Of a DNA stretch of 64,000 bases, positions 25,101 to 36,244 are shown piece after piece (the first letter of the stretch is position 1; each line of letters starts with the position of its first letter). Below the pieces are notes generated by a model, which did not search any database, was not told the origin of the DNA, and was given only the letters and a program-made list of their open reading frames with translations. The translations under genes and the position numbers were made by a program. Location of the stretch: assembly GCF_023159225.1 (NCBI RefSeq), contig NC_063177.1, positions 17,384,673 through 17,448,672 of the forward strand, written 5' to 3'. Source of the stretch: Perognathus longimembris pacificus (Eukaryota; Chordata; Mammalia; Rodentia; Heteromyidae).

Positions 25101-25307
25101 GGGGCTGGGGATATAGCCTAGTGGCAAGAGTGCCTGCCTCGGATACACGAGGCCCTAGGTTCGATTCCCCAGCACCACATATACAGAAAACGGCCAGAAG
25201 CGGCGCTGTGGCTCAAGTGGCGGAGTGCTAGCCTTGAGCGGGAAGAAGCCAGGGACAGTGCTCAGGCCCTGAGTCCAAGGCCCAGGACTGGCCAAAAAAA
25301 AAAAAAA
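25101..25307 (+). mobile_element. Twin-ID SINE, young subfamily
   Basis: Full-length dimer of two ID-like units ending in a long A run, flanked by aaagaaataaaacc at 25087-25100 and 25308-25321. The left unit keeps a tRNA-like Pol III promoter: A box tagcctagtggc at 25114-25125 and a perfect B box ggttcgattcc at 25158-25168. It carries the diagnostic ggatacacgaggccctagg and gagcgggaagaagcc blocks. Confidence 0.92.
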
Positions 25308-25973
25308 AAAGAAATAAAACCTCAGGATCAAAAGAGATTTGACCTTGTAGTTCACAATACAGAGGGACTCCGAATATAACTGCTCTGACTATAGGAGCCT
25401 GCAGTTCCAGATATCTTTCTGCTGTCAGTGTTCTGTAGCTTGAGGATAGTCTTTGGTGTACAATAATCACTTCAACCTTTCACAGCGGGTAGGACATTTC
25501 AGAAGAAACTGATTCCTGGCAAAACTGATTTCATAGGTACAGAGAGGCTCTATCATAATTGTTATGACATCCAGATATGACCACCTACAAGGATGGCTTT
25601 CCATGGCAGCACAAGAAGCACTTAGTGTTCAAATCTGACCCAACAATGGCAGCCACTGGCAATAGGGAGACAGGAATACCCCACAGGGTACACCTGCACA
25701 ACATAAGCCCCCAGGGTACAGGTGGCCCAGTGAAGGTGGAGGACACAGCAAAACAATGACACCCTTCCTCCCACAGCCTGAGCTTTTACTCCCAGGATGT
25801 AAGAAATGTACTTCTGAAGAGGTTCTTTTCTCCTCTCATGTTAGCCTATTATGAGATAGCTTTTAATCACCTTCATCTATTCCCACACATCAATGGGATA
25901 GAGCCTCAAGATAACCCTTCTGCTTGATTCATTCACTTTGGTTCATAAGCTTTACTTCTATGGCTTCCACCTT

Positions 25974-26018
25974 TATTCATTCATTCATTCATTCATTCAC
26001 TCACTCACTCACTCACTC
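25974..26018 (+). repeat. (CATT)n/(CACT)n microsatellite
   Basis: Attc units change to cact units midway. Confidence 0.93.
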
Positions 26019-26019
26019 A

Positions 26020-26120
26020 ACAACAGGATCTCACATCATTGTCCAGGTTGCTATCAAACTTGCAATTCTCCTGTTTTAGCCTCCAGAGTGCAGAGACTAC
26101 AGGTATAAGACACTATGCTT
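26020..26120 (-). mobile_element. B1-like, inverted
   Basis: aacaggatctcacatcattg and gcctccagagtgcagagac. Confidence 0.75.
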
Positions 26121-26129
26121 AATCTAGCT

Positions 26130-26215
26130 TCTACTTTTCTTGTGGCACTAGAAATCACACTGAGGGCCTTGTGCCTATTAGACAATTGTTCCACCCATGA
26201 CCTACATTTCTGGCC
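26130..26215 (-). mobile_element. ID-like monomer, inverted
   Basis: ggcactagaaatcacactgagggc and following; weakly preserved. Confidence 0.6.
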
Positions 26216-26249
26216 CCTGGTTTCCACTTTTTCTTTCTTTCTTTTTGTC

Positions 26250-26428
26250 TGGGGTGGGGGGTGGGGTTAAACTCAGTACTTGGTGCTCTAGCTTGGCTTT
26301 TTCACTCAAGGCAGACACTCTACCACTTGGGGCATACCTTCACTTCTGACTTCTTGCTGGTTAACTGGCATGGATCTCAGCCTCCTGAGTAGCTAGGATT
26401 GCAGGTGTGAGCCACCAGCACCTGGCTT
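26250..26428 (-). mobile_element. B1-ID chimeric SINE, inverted
   Basis: Inverted copy with a deletion between linker and B1 part. Confidence 0.82.
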
Positions 26429-26479
26429 TTGATTCTACTTTTTAGTTTCATGAAAAATATTAAAGGAATTCTAGCTTCT

Positions 26480-26590
26480 GACTTTAGAGCTGGCTTTTAG
26501 TCTTAGTTGTTCCACTTGCAAACTATGTAACCCTAGGCAAGTCATTCAGCCTCTCAGAGTGGCAATTCCATCACTATAAAACAGGAGGCC
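26480..26590 (+). mobile_element. MIR
   Basis: caaactatgtaaccctaggc and aagtcattcagcctctcag are the MIR core. Confidence 0.85.
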
Positions 26591-27557
26591 AGGAGCTGCT
26601 AAGGCAATATGAAGTCAAACTTATACTTCTACAAAGCATGATAAAACTGTGAGGTGTCCTGTCCTCAAAATAATTTAATCAATGGACCAAGATGCTGACT
26701 GAATTGTTCTGGGGATTCTGGTTTCTTGGCTCCTGCAGCTTTATACACCTACCCTCACCATACCAGGAACTCAAGAGTTAGCTATGGAGTCTACCTACAG
26801 GTTTCCTAAAACTGGTCTTCCCAGTCACCTCCCTCATGGGGGTGTCTGGAACAAACAACACCATAAAATAATCTCCTAGTAGCCAAGTATAAAATTAAAA
26901 AGATGTATCACTAATCCAGAAAGGAAATAGGCTGATTTGTTACTCTAACATGTCTTGTCATAAAATGGCAGTGAAACAAAATACTGTTCTGCAGGAGAGA
27001 GAGGAAATCTAATGTTGGATGGAAAAAATCTGAAGGAAATTGAAAACGTTAATGTGCCCTGAAAAGAAACTCTCCAAAGATGCCATTGGTCAACTCAGGA
27101 TATTTCTAAGGGCTTCCACACCTAATGGGATCAGCTTACACTGTATAGAATTATCTCCCAGCCCATGACACTTCCTGGGACACTTCCATGAGACTTCCCT
27201 GGAGTTTTTCAGCCTCTCAGAATAGGTCATCATGGCACCAGAGGGGAGTACAGTGGGAAGCTACGCTGCAGCCCAGGACAGGATGAATGAGGCACAGTGG
27301 GATTCTGCCAGCCCTGCCACATGAATGGATTAAGCTTGTGCTAAATTCTGGGGCTGGGGAGGCTGTTGGGGAGAAGAGCTGCTCTTCCTCTGTTGTTTTC
27401 ACTATCACATAAAAGTTCTCTCTAAAGCCCACCACCACTGGGACCTCTGAATGCAGTCCACAGTCACAGGACAGCATCTAAAACAAGCTAACCCATTCAC
27501 CCAAAGAAACAACAGGGAAGTCACAGGTGGCCAGCCATACAGATCAGATGGACTTAC

Positions 27558-27659
27558 TTGGTCTAACTCTCCTTTGTCCATCGCCAGCTCCTCCATCTCT
27601 GGTGTGGCCTCATCTTCCAGGAAGGGATTGGTAGATGGTGGTGGGGACTCCAGTTTTTT
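27558..27659 (-). CDS. VPS53: VPS53 exon, about residues 373-406 (acidic/proline linker)
   Basis: This symmetric 102-bp exon encodes 34 residues, [20 protein letters not shown] then [14 protein letters not shown]. The acceptor is cttaatag and the donor gtaagt. It is proline-rich and then strongly acidic, with no membrane or catalytic feature, and looks like a flexible linker between the N-terminal coiled-coil domain and the C-terminal helical region. It is the least conserved exon here: from memory human has Pro at 390, Thr-Glu at 399-400 and Asp at 403, where this has Ala, Met-Asp and Glu. Both flanking introns are phase 0 and several kb long, so in-frame skipping is possible; nothing in the sequence shows that it happens. 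Confidence 0.96.
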
Positions 27660-27829
27660 CTATTAAGGAAACATAAAGTAATATCTTCTGAGCATATCTG
27701 GTAGCCTTCCTGATGTTCTCCCCAACAGCTAAGCCATGAACTCAGGACTGACTCTTAAACCAAGAACAGTGGAAACATGAACTGCATTCTCATCCCCAGG
27801 CCTTCATATTAATTTCTCATCCTCTAGAC

Positions 27830-28024
27830 CTTTTTTTTCCAGTCCTGGGCTTGGACTCCGGGCCTGAGCACTGTCCCTGGCTTCTTTTTGCTCAAGGCTA
27901 GTACTCTACCACTTGAGGCACAGCGACACTTCTGGCTTTTTCTATATATGTGGTGCTAGGAATCAAACCCGGGCTTCATGTATACGAGGCAAGCACTCTA
28001 CCAGTAGGCCATATTCCCAGCCCC
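27830..28024 (-). mobile_element. Twin-ID SINE
   Basis: Inverted dimer, duplication tcctctagac at 27820-27829 and 28025-28034. Confidence 0.88.
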
Positions 28025-28324
28025 TCCTCTAGACTTTTATTGTCCAGTCTTCTTTAAGTCTATTCTGGCTAAGACTGCTGCTCAATTTGAGGGAAGCCGT
28101 TCTCATCTATCAGGTGCATGTTAGAAATCCTTCCATGTCAAATACTGCTTGGGATGAACTGGTGTTTGATGTGTTGGGCTACTACACACATAACTTATGG
28201 TGCCAAAATGACCGTGTCTAATATTCACAGACACATTAAAGGTACCCTGCCAGAAGCCTTTGCATGATGGGATGAATATCCAAATGTTGTTTGTCTACTC
28301 ATTCATTACTCAAGGTTGGGGGAA

Positions 28325-28363
28325 TAGATAGATAGATAGATACATACATATATGTGTGTGTGT

Positions 28364-28395
<32 letters not shown>
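28325..28395 (+). repeat. (GATA)n-(TG)n compound microsatellite
   Basis: Tagata units, then tacata, then TG units to about 28395. Confidence 0.95.
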
Positions 28396-28400
<5 letters not shown>

Positions 28401-28660
28401 TGTCCACCCAGCACCTTACATCTGCAATAAGGGATGATGTAAGGTCTTTTTTTTCACAGAAAATGAAGTGTGCAGGAACCTAAAGAGTGTGGCTAATTTA
28501 GTTTAGGAAAAAGTTAAATATCTGTTCCACTGGTTCTCTGCTACCTTGTTTCTATCAGATCTCACAAAGAACTACTCAAAAAGAAAATCATATCACCTGG
28601 TTACTAACCATTTATGCCCATTTGTTTCTGGACTAAATAAAACTTTAGCAGATTAGATTT

Positions 28661-28858
28661 TTTTTTTTTTTTTTTGGCCAGTCCTGGGGCTTGAACTCAG
28701 GGCCTGAGCACTGTCCCTGGCTTCTTTTTGCTCAATGCTAGCACTCTGCCATTTGGGCCACTTCTGGCCTTTTTCTATATATGTGGTGCTGAGGAACTGA
28801 ACCCAGGGCTTCATGTATAGGAAGCAAGCACTCTTGCCACTAGGCCATATTCCCAGCT
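28661..28858 (-). mobile_element. Twin-ID SINE
   Basis: Inverted dimer with a short deletion in the right unit; duplications agcagattagattt (28647-28660) and agcaggttagattt (28859-28872) differ at one base. Confidence 0.88.
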
Positions 28859-28984
28859 AGCAGGTTAGATTTGAATTTGCTTAATGTGATGACTGTTCCT
28901 TACATGGATCTGTGTATGTTCTATTAAGCTCAAGGAAATAAAAGTTTTAGATGAGGATTAAGCACTTAAAAAGAAATCCCTACA

Positions 28985-29145
28985 TATGATCTGGCCCCAC
29001 CCTATACATTCCCGACCTAGTTACTTGTTACAATTGTTCATTTGTCTTTTCCCTAAAGATTCCATGATGGCAGACATTATGTCTGCCTTATTCCCCTCCT
29101 TTATCTTTGGTGTCTGGCATATAACAGATGCTCAATAAATAAGAA
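28985..29145 (+). mobile_element. L2 LINE 3' end
   Basis: atgatctggccccaccctat and ataacagatgctcaataaat match the L2 3' region. Confidence 0.72.
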
Positions 29146-29984
29146 TGCATTAATCCCAATGATGGAAGGGGTTGAATTGGAATTACAAAGCTAATGTCAT
29201 GTGTTCTGGATTAGACAGAAGTCTCTTCCCAAGTAAGTTCCATTACGATGACCACAACAGAAACCTTCCTCAGCAAAATGCCTTCCATCTCTGAATGTGA
29301 TCACTACTTCAAAATATATCAGAGTGGGACCACAGACTAGTGGGAAAGCTGGGGGCAGGAGACATGGGTTTTGGCTCCAATACTGTTGTGTTGGCCAAAC
29401 CACCCAGCTTCATCTGCTGGATGAGGCTGGGAAGAGTCACAGGACTACATGAAGGACCAACTGTAATAAACTGTATGAAACCCTAGATAAAACACATGAT
29501 CCACACAAGGGTCAGTGATGGGGCTAATTCAATACAGTTTACACAGTTTTTACTGAGATACTGTTTGCATCCAGGTATTGGGAATTTCAGGGTAAAAGAA
29601 GTCGAGTGACAAGTAGGACTGAAGTTTGGTTGTTGCTGGGGATGATGAGGTGACCAGCAAGGAATGGCTACTTAAAGATAAAGAAGCTAAGTGGAGAGGG
29701 AGTCAGAGACTGTCTAATCTTGTAATATTTCAGCAAATATCAGTGGAACAAGCTGGACTAACCCATCTGTAAGCCAGGAGAGATAGCAGATGGTCCATAG
29801 GATGAATGACTGCCAAGTGCCAGGGACACCATCAGAAGGTATTACAAACAAACAAAAAAAGCAAAATTTGAATTTAAAAAATACAGCTGCAATGGTTTGG
29901 TTTCACCTTCTAAAGTAACTCTATTAAAATTCCTTCAAACTAATTCTTAAAAAACAAAAAACCAACCAACAAACAAAAAAAAAC

Positions 29985-30198
29985 AGACTGGGAATGTGGC
30001 CTAGTGGTAGAGTGCTTGCCTAGCATACATGAAGCCCTGGGTTCGATTCCCCAGCACCACATATACAGAAAAAGCCGGAAGTAGCGCTGTGGCTCAAGTG
30101 GTAGAGTGCTAGCCTTGAGCAAAAAGAAGCCAGAGACAGTGCTCAGGCCCTGAGTTCAAGCACCAGGATTGGCTAAATAACTAAATAAATAAAACAAA
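29985..30198 (+). mobile_element. Twin-ID SINE, older type
   Basis: Dimer with the tggtagagtgc left unit and B box ggttcgattcc; tail is degenerate (aactaaataaataaaac). Confidence 0.88.
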
Positions 30199-30522
30199 TT
30201 CTTGTCCAAAACACTAGGATGCTCAGCCTCAATGATGGAGTTTAAATTCAGTACCTTGCACTTATATGCCTTGAACTACAATTTTACAGAGCTCTGCTTT
30301 TGTAGTGGCTAAGATCACATGCCATGAGCTACTGTATCTTGCCTCTATTATGAATTTTAAAAAATATCCAACTGCTGTGGGAAAATGGCCTATAACAGAA
30401 ACAGGAAGACCAGTTTGTGGGCCAATGTATTGTTCTAGGTAGGGTCAGATGGGGGCTGTGTCCTAAGATAGTGATGTGGAGACAGAAAAGCAGCCAGATT
30501 CGGGATAGATTTAGGAAAGAGA

Positions 30523-30742
30523 TGGGCTGGGAATGTGGCTTCGTGGTAGAGTGCTTGCCTAGAATGTGTGAAGCCAGCCCTAAGTGTGATACCTCAGTAT
30601 TACATAAACCGAAAGAGTGGCAGAAGTGGCAATGTGGCTCAAGTGGTAAAGTGCTAGCCTTGAGTGAAAGCAGCTCAGGGACAGTTCTCAGGCCCTGAGT
30701 TGAAGCTCCGGACTGGCCATTTAAAAAAAAAAAAAAAAAAAA
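30523..30742 (+). mobile_element. Twin-ID SINE, diverged
   Basis: Dimer with many substitutions, B box lost (taagtgtgatacc), then a long A run. Confidence 0.85.
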
Positions 30743-30907
30743 GATATGGGGAAGAGAGAAAGGTGGGGGCTGAGGGTATGTGGAATGTGCATCAAGACTT
30801 GCTAAGAAAGCACAAAAGAGGAAAAAGGATGAAAATGAGTCAAAGAAGTCAAAGATCATTCTTTAGCCTGTGTAACTGTGCTGTCATTATCTGAAACGAG
30901 GTTCCTT

Positions 30908-31000
30908 GTGCAGTAGTGAGGGCACAGGTTCTGGATTTGTCAGACCTGAGTTCAAGGCCAGGCTTTGGCACTTAGGAGTGTTATTTAACTTCTTTAACAC
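30908..31000 (+). mobile_element. MIR 5' part
   Basis: gggcacaggttctggatttg and acctgagttcaaggccagg fit MIR. Confidence 0.75.
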
Positions 31001-32262
31001 TCAAGAGGATTTTTTGCTTTTGTTTTGTTTTGTTTTGCCCTTGTACCTACCTGACTATTGTGCCTCTCTTAATGAAGCAATTCAGAGAAAAGTACAAGCT
31101 TGGCGTTTAATGTCTTAACCACCCCAAGTGACATCCCGTCTCATTAACTTGTCTCTTTGGTTCTCTCCAGGAAATGAAAGCCCAGGGCCCATCAACTGAC
31201 AAATGAAAAAGTACAGAGCAACTCTCTCTTCTCCCAGCTATTGCCCTGTACATAGAAATGCCATGATACACGATATAAACCCCAAGGGGTAAATGTGGCC
31301 TCTGATATTAAGGGGGCTGTACTGCTGCTCATATTAATTTGCTGTGGTAAAAGAACAAGTCTTTGCAGACAGTGGCCCTGGGTGCAAAAGCCACACTTCT
31401 CCTTCTTGCCTTGTAGCTGTTATAGATCACTGAGAATTACTAGTTTGTGTTTAGATTTTCAAGTACTCAGGTGACATCTTTCATGAACATGAAACCACAA
31501 GTTGGCCAAGAACTGAATGAATTTTCAATTTTAAAAGAATCCATTCTTTTGGCTATGATGACTGTTGATCTCAAGTCCACACAGGAAGAGAAAAATTCTT
31601 TATATAGCAAGTTAATCCCACTGATTAAATCACATGGGATTCCAGTACCTCCAAAACAATAAGGGCTGTAGGACAGCCAAAGTTGTCTCACTAGTGAAAG
31701 AGTCTGGCTTTGGTCAGGCACAGTTCTGAATCTGGTGCATTCCTGCCTACACAAATCCCTCCTTCAGGCCCTTGCAGGACATATCACATTAACAAAGAAG
31801 AAACTCTGAAAATTAAGACTAATCATCTTCCTTTCCCTGGAGGCAAAATGCTTAACTGTGTTTGTCCTTAAAGAGCTGAAGGCTTTGGCTAACAGTACAG
31901 CTCATAGGCTCAGGGCTGCGCACCTGTTGTTTACTATCCACGCCCCCCCCCACACCCCTGCCCAACTCCTGCCACCACACGTTGTGACATATACTACTGC
32001 TCTCTGCCTACAACAGCCTATGCACCTATCTGCTTCAATTTCTCACCTTCATGCCCCTGCATACAGAGGGAGCTTGAGAAATATTTGTGAATAAAAGCTG
32101 CCAAGATGAGGAGTCTTCAAAAAGGCATCCTTTTCAGAAACAAGGACCTTGTTTTCTCTGTTCTGTAAACAGAACAAAAGTCTTGTGCACTAGTGCTTAC
32201 CAGGGAGTAACAAAAGCTTACTCTGGAATATCAACTGGGGATAACTCTTGGATCTTTATTTA

Positions 32263-32351
32263 TTATTTTTTATGTGGTACTGAGGAATTGAATCCAAGGC
32301 CTCATTCATGCTAGACAAGCTCTCTATCGCTAAGTCACATTCCCAGCCCCA
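32263..32351 (-). mobile_element. ID-like monomer, inverted
   Basis: Left unit only: tatgtggtactgaggaattg to cacattcccagcccc. Confidence 0.82.
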
Positions 32352-32489
32352 GATCTTTCTTTTCAAATGTTTTCCTCTCTCTGAGTTTTTCAAGAGCAGA
32401 TATTACTTTTGTTTTGGTGAACAGGATATGTATCTGAAGAATAAAAATGATTTCTAATGCAATGCCTACCGAATTCTGTAAAATCCTAA

Positions 32490-32985
32490 AGTTGCAGTTT
32501 AGCTCATACAACAAAATTTACCAATAAAAGTGATTTACAATTCAGTGGTTTTAGTATATGTACAAGCTCTTCAACCACCACTACTATCTAATTCCAGAAG
32601 ATTCTTACTCCCTCAAGAAATCCCATGGCCACTAAGTGTTGGTTCGCAATTCTCCCCTTCCCACATCTTTTGGTCTCCATAGACTTGCTCATCCATTTCA
32701 GTAAAAGACTTTTTGTGTCTGGCTTCTTTCCTTGGGCTTAGTGGTACAAAGTTCACCTGTGTTGTAGTATGTTAGTGCTTGACTTATTTTTTAAGGCTGG
32801 ATAATATTCCACTGTATGAACAGATCATTTTTGGCCATGAACTGACTTCTGGAATATTTCCACCTTTTGGCTGTGATTAGCGCTGCCAGGAACATTCATA
32901 TATAAGTGGGTTTTTGTTTTTTTTAAATAAACAAATCTTTTCCTTTTTCTTAGGTGTACACCTAGGAGTAGAAACTGATAGTTAA
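32490..32985 (-). mobile_element. L1 ORF2 3' region, inverted
   Basis: aaggctggataatattccac and tgtacacctaggagtag are the reverse complement of the end of L1 ORF2. Many substitutions; not coding. Confidence 0.82.
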
Positions 32986-32996
32986 CAAAAATTCAA

Positions 32997-33145
32997 GCCA
33001 GGTATGGTGGCACAAGTATACAATCCCAGCACACAGGCTAAGGCAAGAGGATTCTAAGTTCAAGCCTAGACTGTACCATATAGGCAGATCCAGGGCATTT
33101 GGGGCTTCAATCAATCTCAAACATATCAAAATAAAAACCAAATGA
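32997..33145 (+). mobile_element. B1
   Basis: aagccaggtatggtggcac to an A-rich end; the next twin-ID follows closely. Confidence 0.8.
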
Positions 33146-33172
33146 CCCTTAATATCAAGAATCAGTGCTGGG

Positions 33173-33384
33173 GGGCTGGGGATATAGCCTAGTGGCAAGA
33201 GTGCCTGCCTCGGATACACGAGGCCCTAGGTTCGATTCCCCAGCACCACATATACAGAAAACAGCCAGAAGTGGCGCTGTGGCTCAAGTGGCAGAGTGCT
33301 AGCCTTGAGCGGGAAGAAGCCAGGGACAGTGCTCAGGCCCTGAGTCCAAGGCCCAGGACTGCCCCCCCCCCCAAAAAAAAAAAA
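33173..33384 (+). mobile_element. Twin-ID SINE, young subfamily
   Basis: Full length, with a 16-bp duplication aagaatcagtgctggg at 33157-33172 and 33385-33400. It has the young diagnostic blocks. The junction before the A tail is an expanded C run (about 33362-33372) in place of the usual ggcc. Confidence 0.92.
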
Positions 33385-33539
33385 AAGAATCAGTGCTGGG
33401 AGAGATAGCTATCACATTCGTAAGAACTTATAAGAATTCAGAAAGTAGTGTAGCACAGAGGGAGTATAAAATTTTGTAGTGTCTTAGAATTCACTTGCAT
33501 TGTCAGAAAACAATTCCAAATGTGAACAAAAACTTGCTC

Positions 33540-34258
33540 ACAAAAATGTTGATATGGCTTTATTTATAAAAGCAAAATCAATATATTAAGGTCTACAAGA
33601 AGAGAATGGTTAATTATATGGAGTGTCTCACAGTGTTTGAAAAAGGACTTCAGAATGACATATTAAGAAAAGTAGAATATAAAATTCTGTTAACACGTTA
33701 TATGCAAAAATGAACTCAAAATGGAGCAACAACCTAAATGAGCCTAAACTACATACCATGTGGAGGAAACAAGCAAATCTTTCCAACTTTGGACTGGGTG
33801 AGTGTCTTGAATGTGATATAAAACATAAGCTAGAAAAGTAAGATAAAATGGACTTCATAAAAATTATGTGGTCTGTGTGTCAAAGGACACTATCTAGAGG
33901 GTAAAAAGAAAATCCAGAGAGCTACATGCTGGTGTTCATGCTACTCAGAAAACTGTGACCCAAGGATCACAACTCCAAGCTGGCCTAAGTAGCAAAGTCT
34001 GCAAGATCCCATCTCCAAAACAACCAGCAAAAAGCTAGACTGGAGGCATGGCTCAAGTGGTAGAGAAATAGCACATGAGTATACAAAGCCAACGGAAAAT
34101 GTGAGGCCTAGAATTTAAGCCCTGGTATCAGTCCAAAAAAGAAAAAAGGAAACCTAGAAAGTCAGAAAAGTATTTGCAAATTAGATGTATAGGATGTGAT
34201 AAAATATTTAAAGAACTCCTATATTTTAAAAACAAAAAGACAACTCAAATAGATGAAC
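33540..34258 (+). mobile_element. L1 ORF2 fragment
   Basis: atgaactcaaaatggagcaa, gtgtcaaaggacactatct and taaagaactcctatatttt mark L1 ORF2, interrupted by a SINE at about 33922-34145. Frame is broken. Confidence 0.82.
33922..34145 (+). mobile_element. B1-ID chimeric SINE inside L1
   Basis: Diverged copy; L1 sequence stops and resumes on either side. Confidence 0.8.
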
Positions 34259-34399
34259 AGCTCCTAAGCTATGGCAGGACAAGATAGGTTCTGACACACC
34301 ATTGTACTGGAAGGAACGATGAAGCAAGATAATGAACCCTGTATGTGAAAAGCTGGGAGAAAGAAGTGAACATGTTTTGTTGTTGTTGTTGTTTTAACT

Positions 34400-34632
34400 T
34401 TATATTTTGGTGCCAGTTCTAGAGCTTGAATTCAGGGCCTGAGCCCTGTCCCTGGGACTTTTTGTTCAAGACTGACACCCTACCACTTGAACCACACCTC
34501 CACTTCCAGCTTTTTGGTGGTGCATTGGAGGTAAGAGTCTCACAGACATTCCTGCCTGGGCTGGCTTTGCTGTAGTTCTCAGACTCCAGCCTCCTGAGTA
34601 GCTACGATTACAGCCATGAGCCACCTATACCG
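34400..34632 (-). mobile_element. B1-ID chimeric SINE, inverted
   Basis: Complete inverted copy, after a (TTG)n stretch at about 34378-34393. Confidence 0.87.
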
Positions 34633-34787
34633 GAGGATTGAATATTTTCACCATGGAGAAGTAGCAGGAGTTGACAAACATGTTAACCCCGATTAAAGCA
34701 CTAAACAGAATACGTACATATAGAGATATTTTATGGTGCTTAGAGGCCCAGTTTTTCTGTTTTTTATGTACCAGTTAAAAATAAAGT

Positions 34788-34870
34788 TTTATGCTTGTAA
34801 TCCTATCTCCTCTGGAGAAGGGGACAGCAAGATTATGGGTCAAGGGAAGCCTGAGGAAAAAGTCAGTGAG
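34788..34870 (+). mobile_element. B1-like fragment
   Basis: gcttgtaatcctatctcctc; heavily diverged. Confidence 0.6.
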
Positions 34871-34877
34871 ACCTATC

Positions 34878-35122
34878 TTAAAAATAAGCCAGAGCCTGGC
34901 ACTTGTGGCTCACGCCTGTAATCTTAGCTACTCAGGAGGCTGAGCTCTGTGGATCATGGTTCAAAGCCAGCCTGGGCAGGAAAAGCCCATGAGACTTTAT
35001 CTCCAATTAACCATCAGAAAACCAGAAGTGGAGCGGTGGCTCAAAGTGGTAGAGTGCTAGCCTTGAGCAAAAAAGCTCAGGGACAGTGCCAAGGCTCTGA
35101 GTTCAAGCCCCATGATTGACCA
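34878..35122 (+). mobile_element. B1-ID chimeric SINE
   Basis: Complete copy, immediately upstream of the U6 pseudogene. Confidence 0.9.
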
Positions 35123-35143
35123 AAAGAAAAAAAAAATGCCAGA

Positions 35144-35247
35144 GTGCTCATTTCAGCAGCACATACACGAACACTGGAACAATACAGAGAAGATTAGCAT
35201 GGCCCTGCACAAGGATGACATGCAAATTCATGAAGTGTTTTCTATTG
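35144..35247 (+). pseudogene. U6: U6 snRNA retropseudogene
   Basis: About 103 bp align almost end to end with spliceosomal U6 snRNA. Visible landmarks are the GTGCTC 5' end, the AGCAGCACATA stretch, ATACAGAGAAGATTAGC (which contains the ACAGAGA box and AGC triad), and AAGGATGACATGCAAATTC. It carries several point changes, one missing base in the C run after ATGGCC, and no 3' T run; an A-rich stretch follows instead. No Pol III snRNA promoter (PSE/TATA) is visible, because the upstream side is the tail of a B1-ID SINE. This fits an L1-mobilised retrocopy, not an active gene. It sits in plus orientation, antisense to VPS53. Confidence 0.93.
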
Positions 35248-35265
35248 AAAAAAAACAAAAACAAA

Positions 35266-35478
35266 AACAAGCTGGCCACTGGTGACTCAACGTGCAGTCT
35301 AGCTATTCAAGGTTCAAATCCAGCCTGGGCAAGAAAGTCTGTAAGACTCTTATCTCCAGTTAACCACCAGAAAACTGAAAGTGGAGCTGTGGCTCAAAGA
35401 GGTACAGCACTAGCTTTGAGCACAAAAGCTCAGGGATAGCATCCAAGCCTTGAATTCAAGCCCCACACCATAAAGAAA
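35266..35478 (+). mobile_element. B1-ID chimeric SINE
   Basis: Copy with a deletion in the B1 part, directly downstream of the U6 pseudogene. Confidence 0.85.
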
Positions 35479-35499
35479 AAAGAAAAAAGCCAGAAGCCC

Positions 35500-35655
35500 A
35501 AGCAGGAATGCTCATAAGACTCTTATTTCCAAAAGGCTGCAAGTCAAGCTGTGGCTTAAGTGGCAGGATAATAGCCTTAAAGAAAAGAGCTTCCAGGATA
35601 GCACCCAAGCCCTGTGTTCAAGCCATAGGACCAGTCCCCTGCCCCCCTCAAAAAC
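35500..35655 (+). mobile_element. B1-ID chimeric SINE, 5' truncated
   Basis: Starts in the B1 half and keeps the ID half. Confidence 0.78.
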
Positions 35656-35794
35656 AAACAAACAAACAAAAAAGAAAGTAAAATAAGAACCAAGGAAGGG
35701 TGGCTGGATTAGCATAGGAGGATGAACATGTGTGGTAGGAGTAGTTTGTTTGAATGGATGAAAATAGATGAATGAAACCTATTGATAATGTTTT

Positions 35795-35870
35795 AAGATG
35801 TGAGGTGTGGCTCAAGTGGTTGAGCTTCAATCTAGCAAGCATGAAGCCCTAAGTTCAAACTTCAGTACTG
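35795..35870 (+). mobile_element. ID-like monomer
   Basis: gtggctcaagtggttgagc and agttcaaacttcagtactg. Confidence 0.78.
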
Positions 35871-35884
35871 AAAAAAGAAAACCA

Positions 35885-36012
35885 AAAGTAGGGAGGTATA
35901 AGGGAGAATGATGGAGGGGGTGAGGTTGATTAGGATTATTATATACATGCATAGAAATATCACCATGAAACTCTTATTTGGAAAACTCATATATGCTTAA
36001 AAAAAAAAAAAA
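35885..36012 (+). mobile_element. Short L1-type 3' end
   Basis: A G-rich purine tract (aatgatggagggggtgagg), then tacatgcatagaaatatcac and an A run. Confidence 0.55.
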
Positions 36013-36200
36013 AGACCAGCCTTGGTGGAACATACCTATGGTACCAGCTATATGGGAGGCCTAGACAGAGGGACTGAAGTTCAAGGTTAGTCCAGGCAAA
36101 GTTAATATAAGACCCTATCTGAAACACAAACTAAAAAGAAAAGGACTGAGGGCATGGCTCAAGTGATACTGTACTTACCCTGAGTAAGTATAATAAATCT
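36013..36200 (+). mobile_element. B1-ID chimeric SINE
   Basis: B1 half with atgggaggcctagacagag, A-rich linker, short ID half. Confidence 0.75.
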
Positions 36201-36244
36201 CTTAATCCATCAATAAATAAATGATCGAATGAATAAAGGTTGAA

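Noticed and set aside
25577..25759. 60-codon plus-strand frame with a plausible composition
   Set aside because: No family recognised and no start or splice context; kept as unassigned intron.
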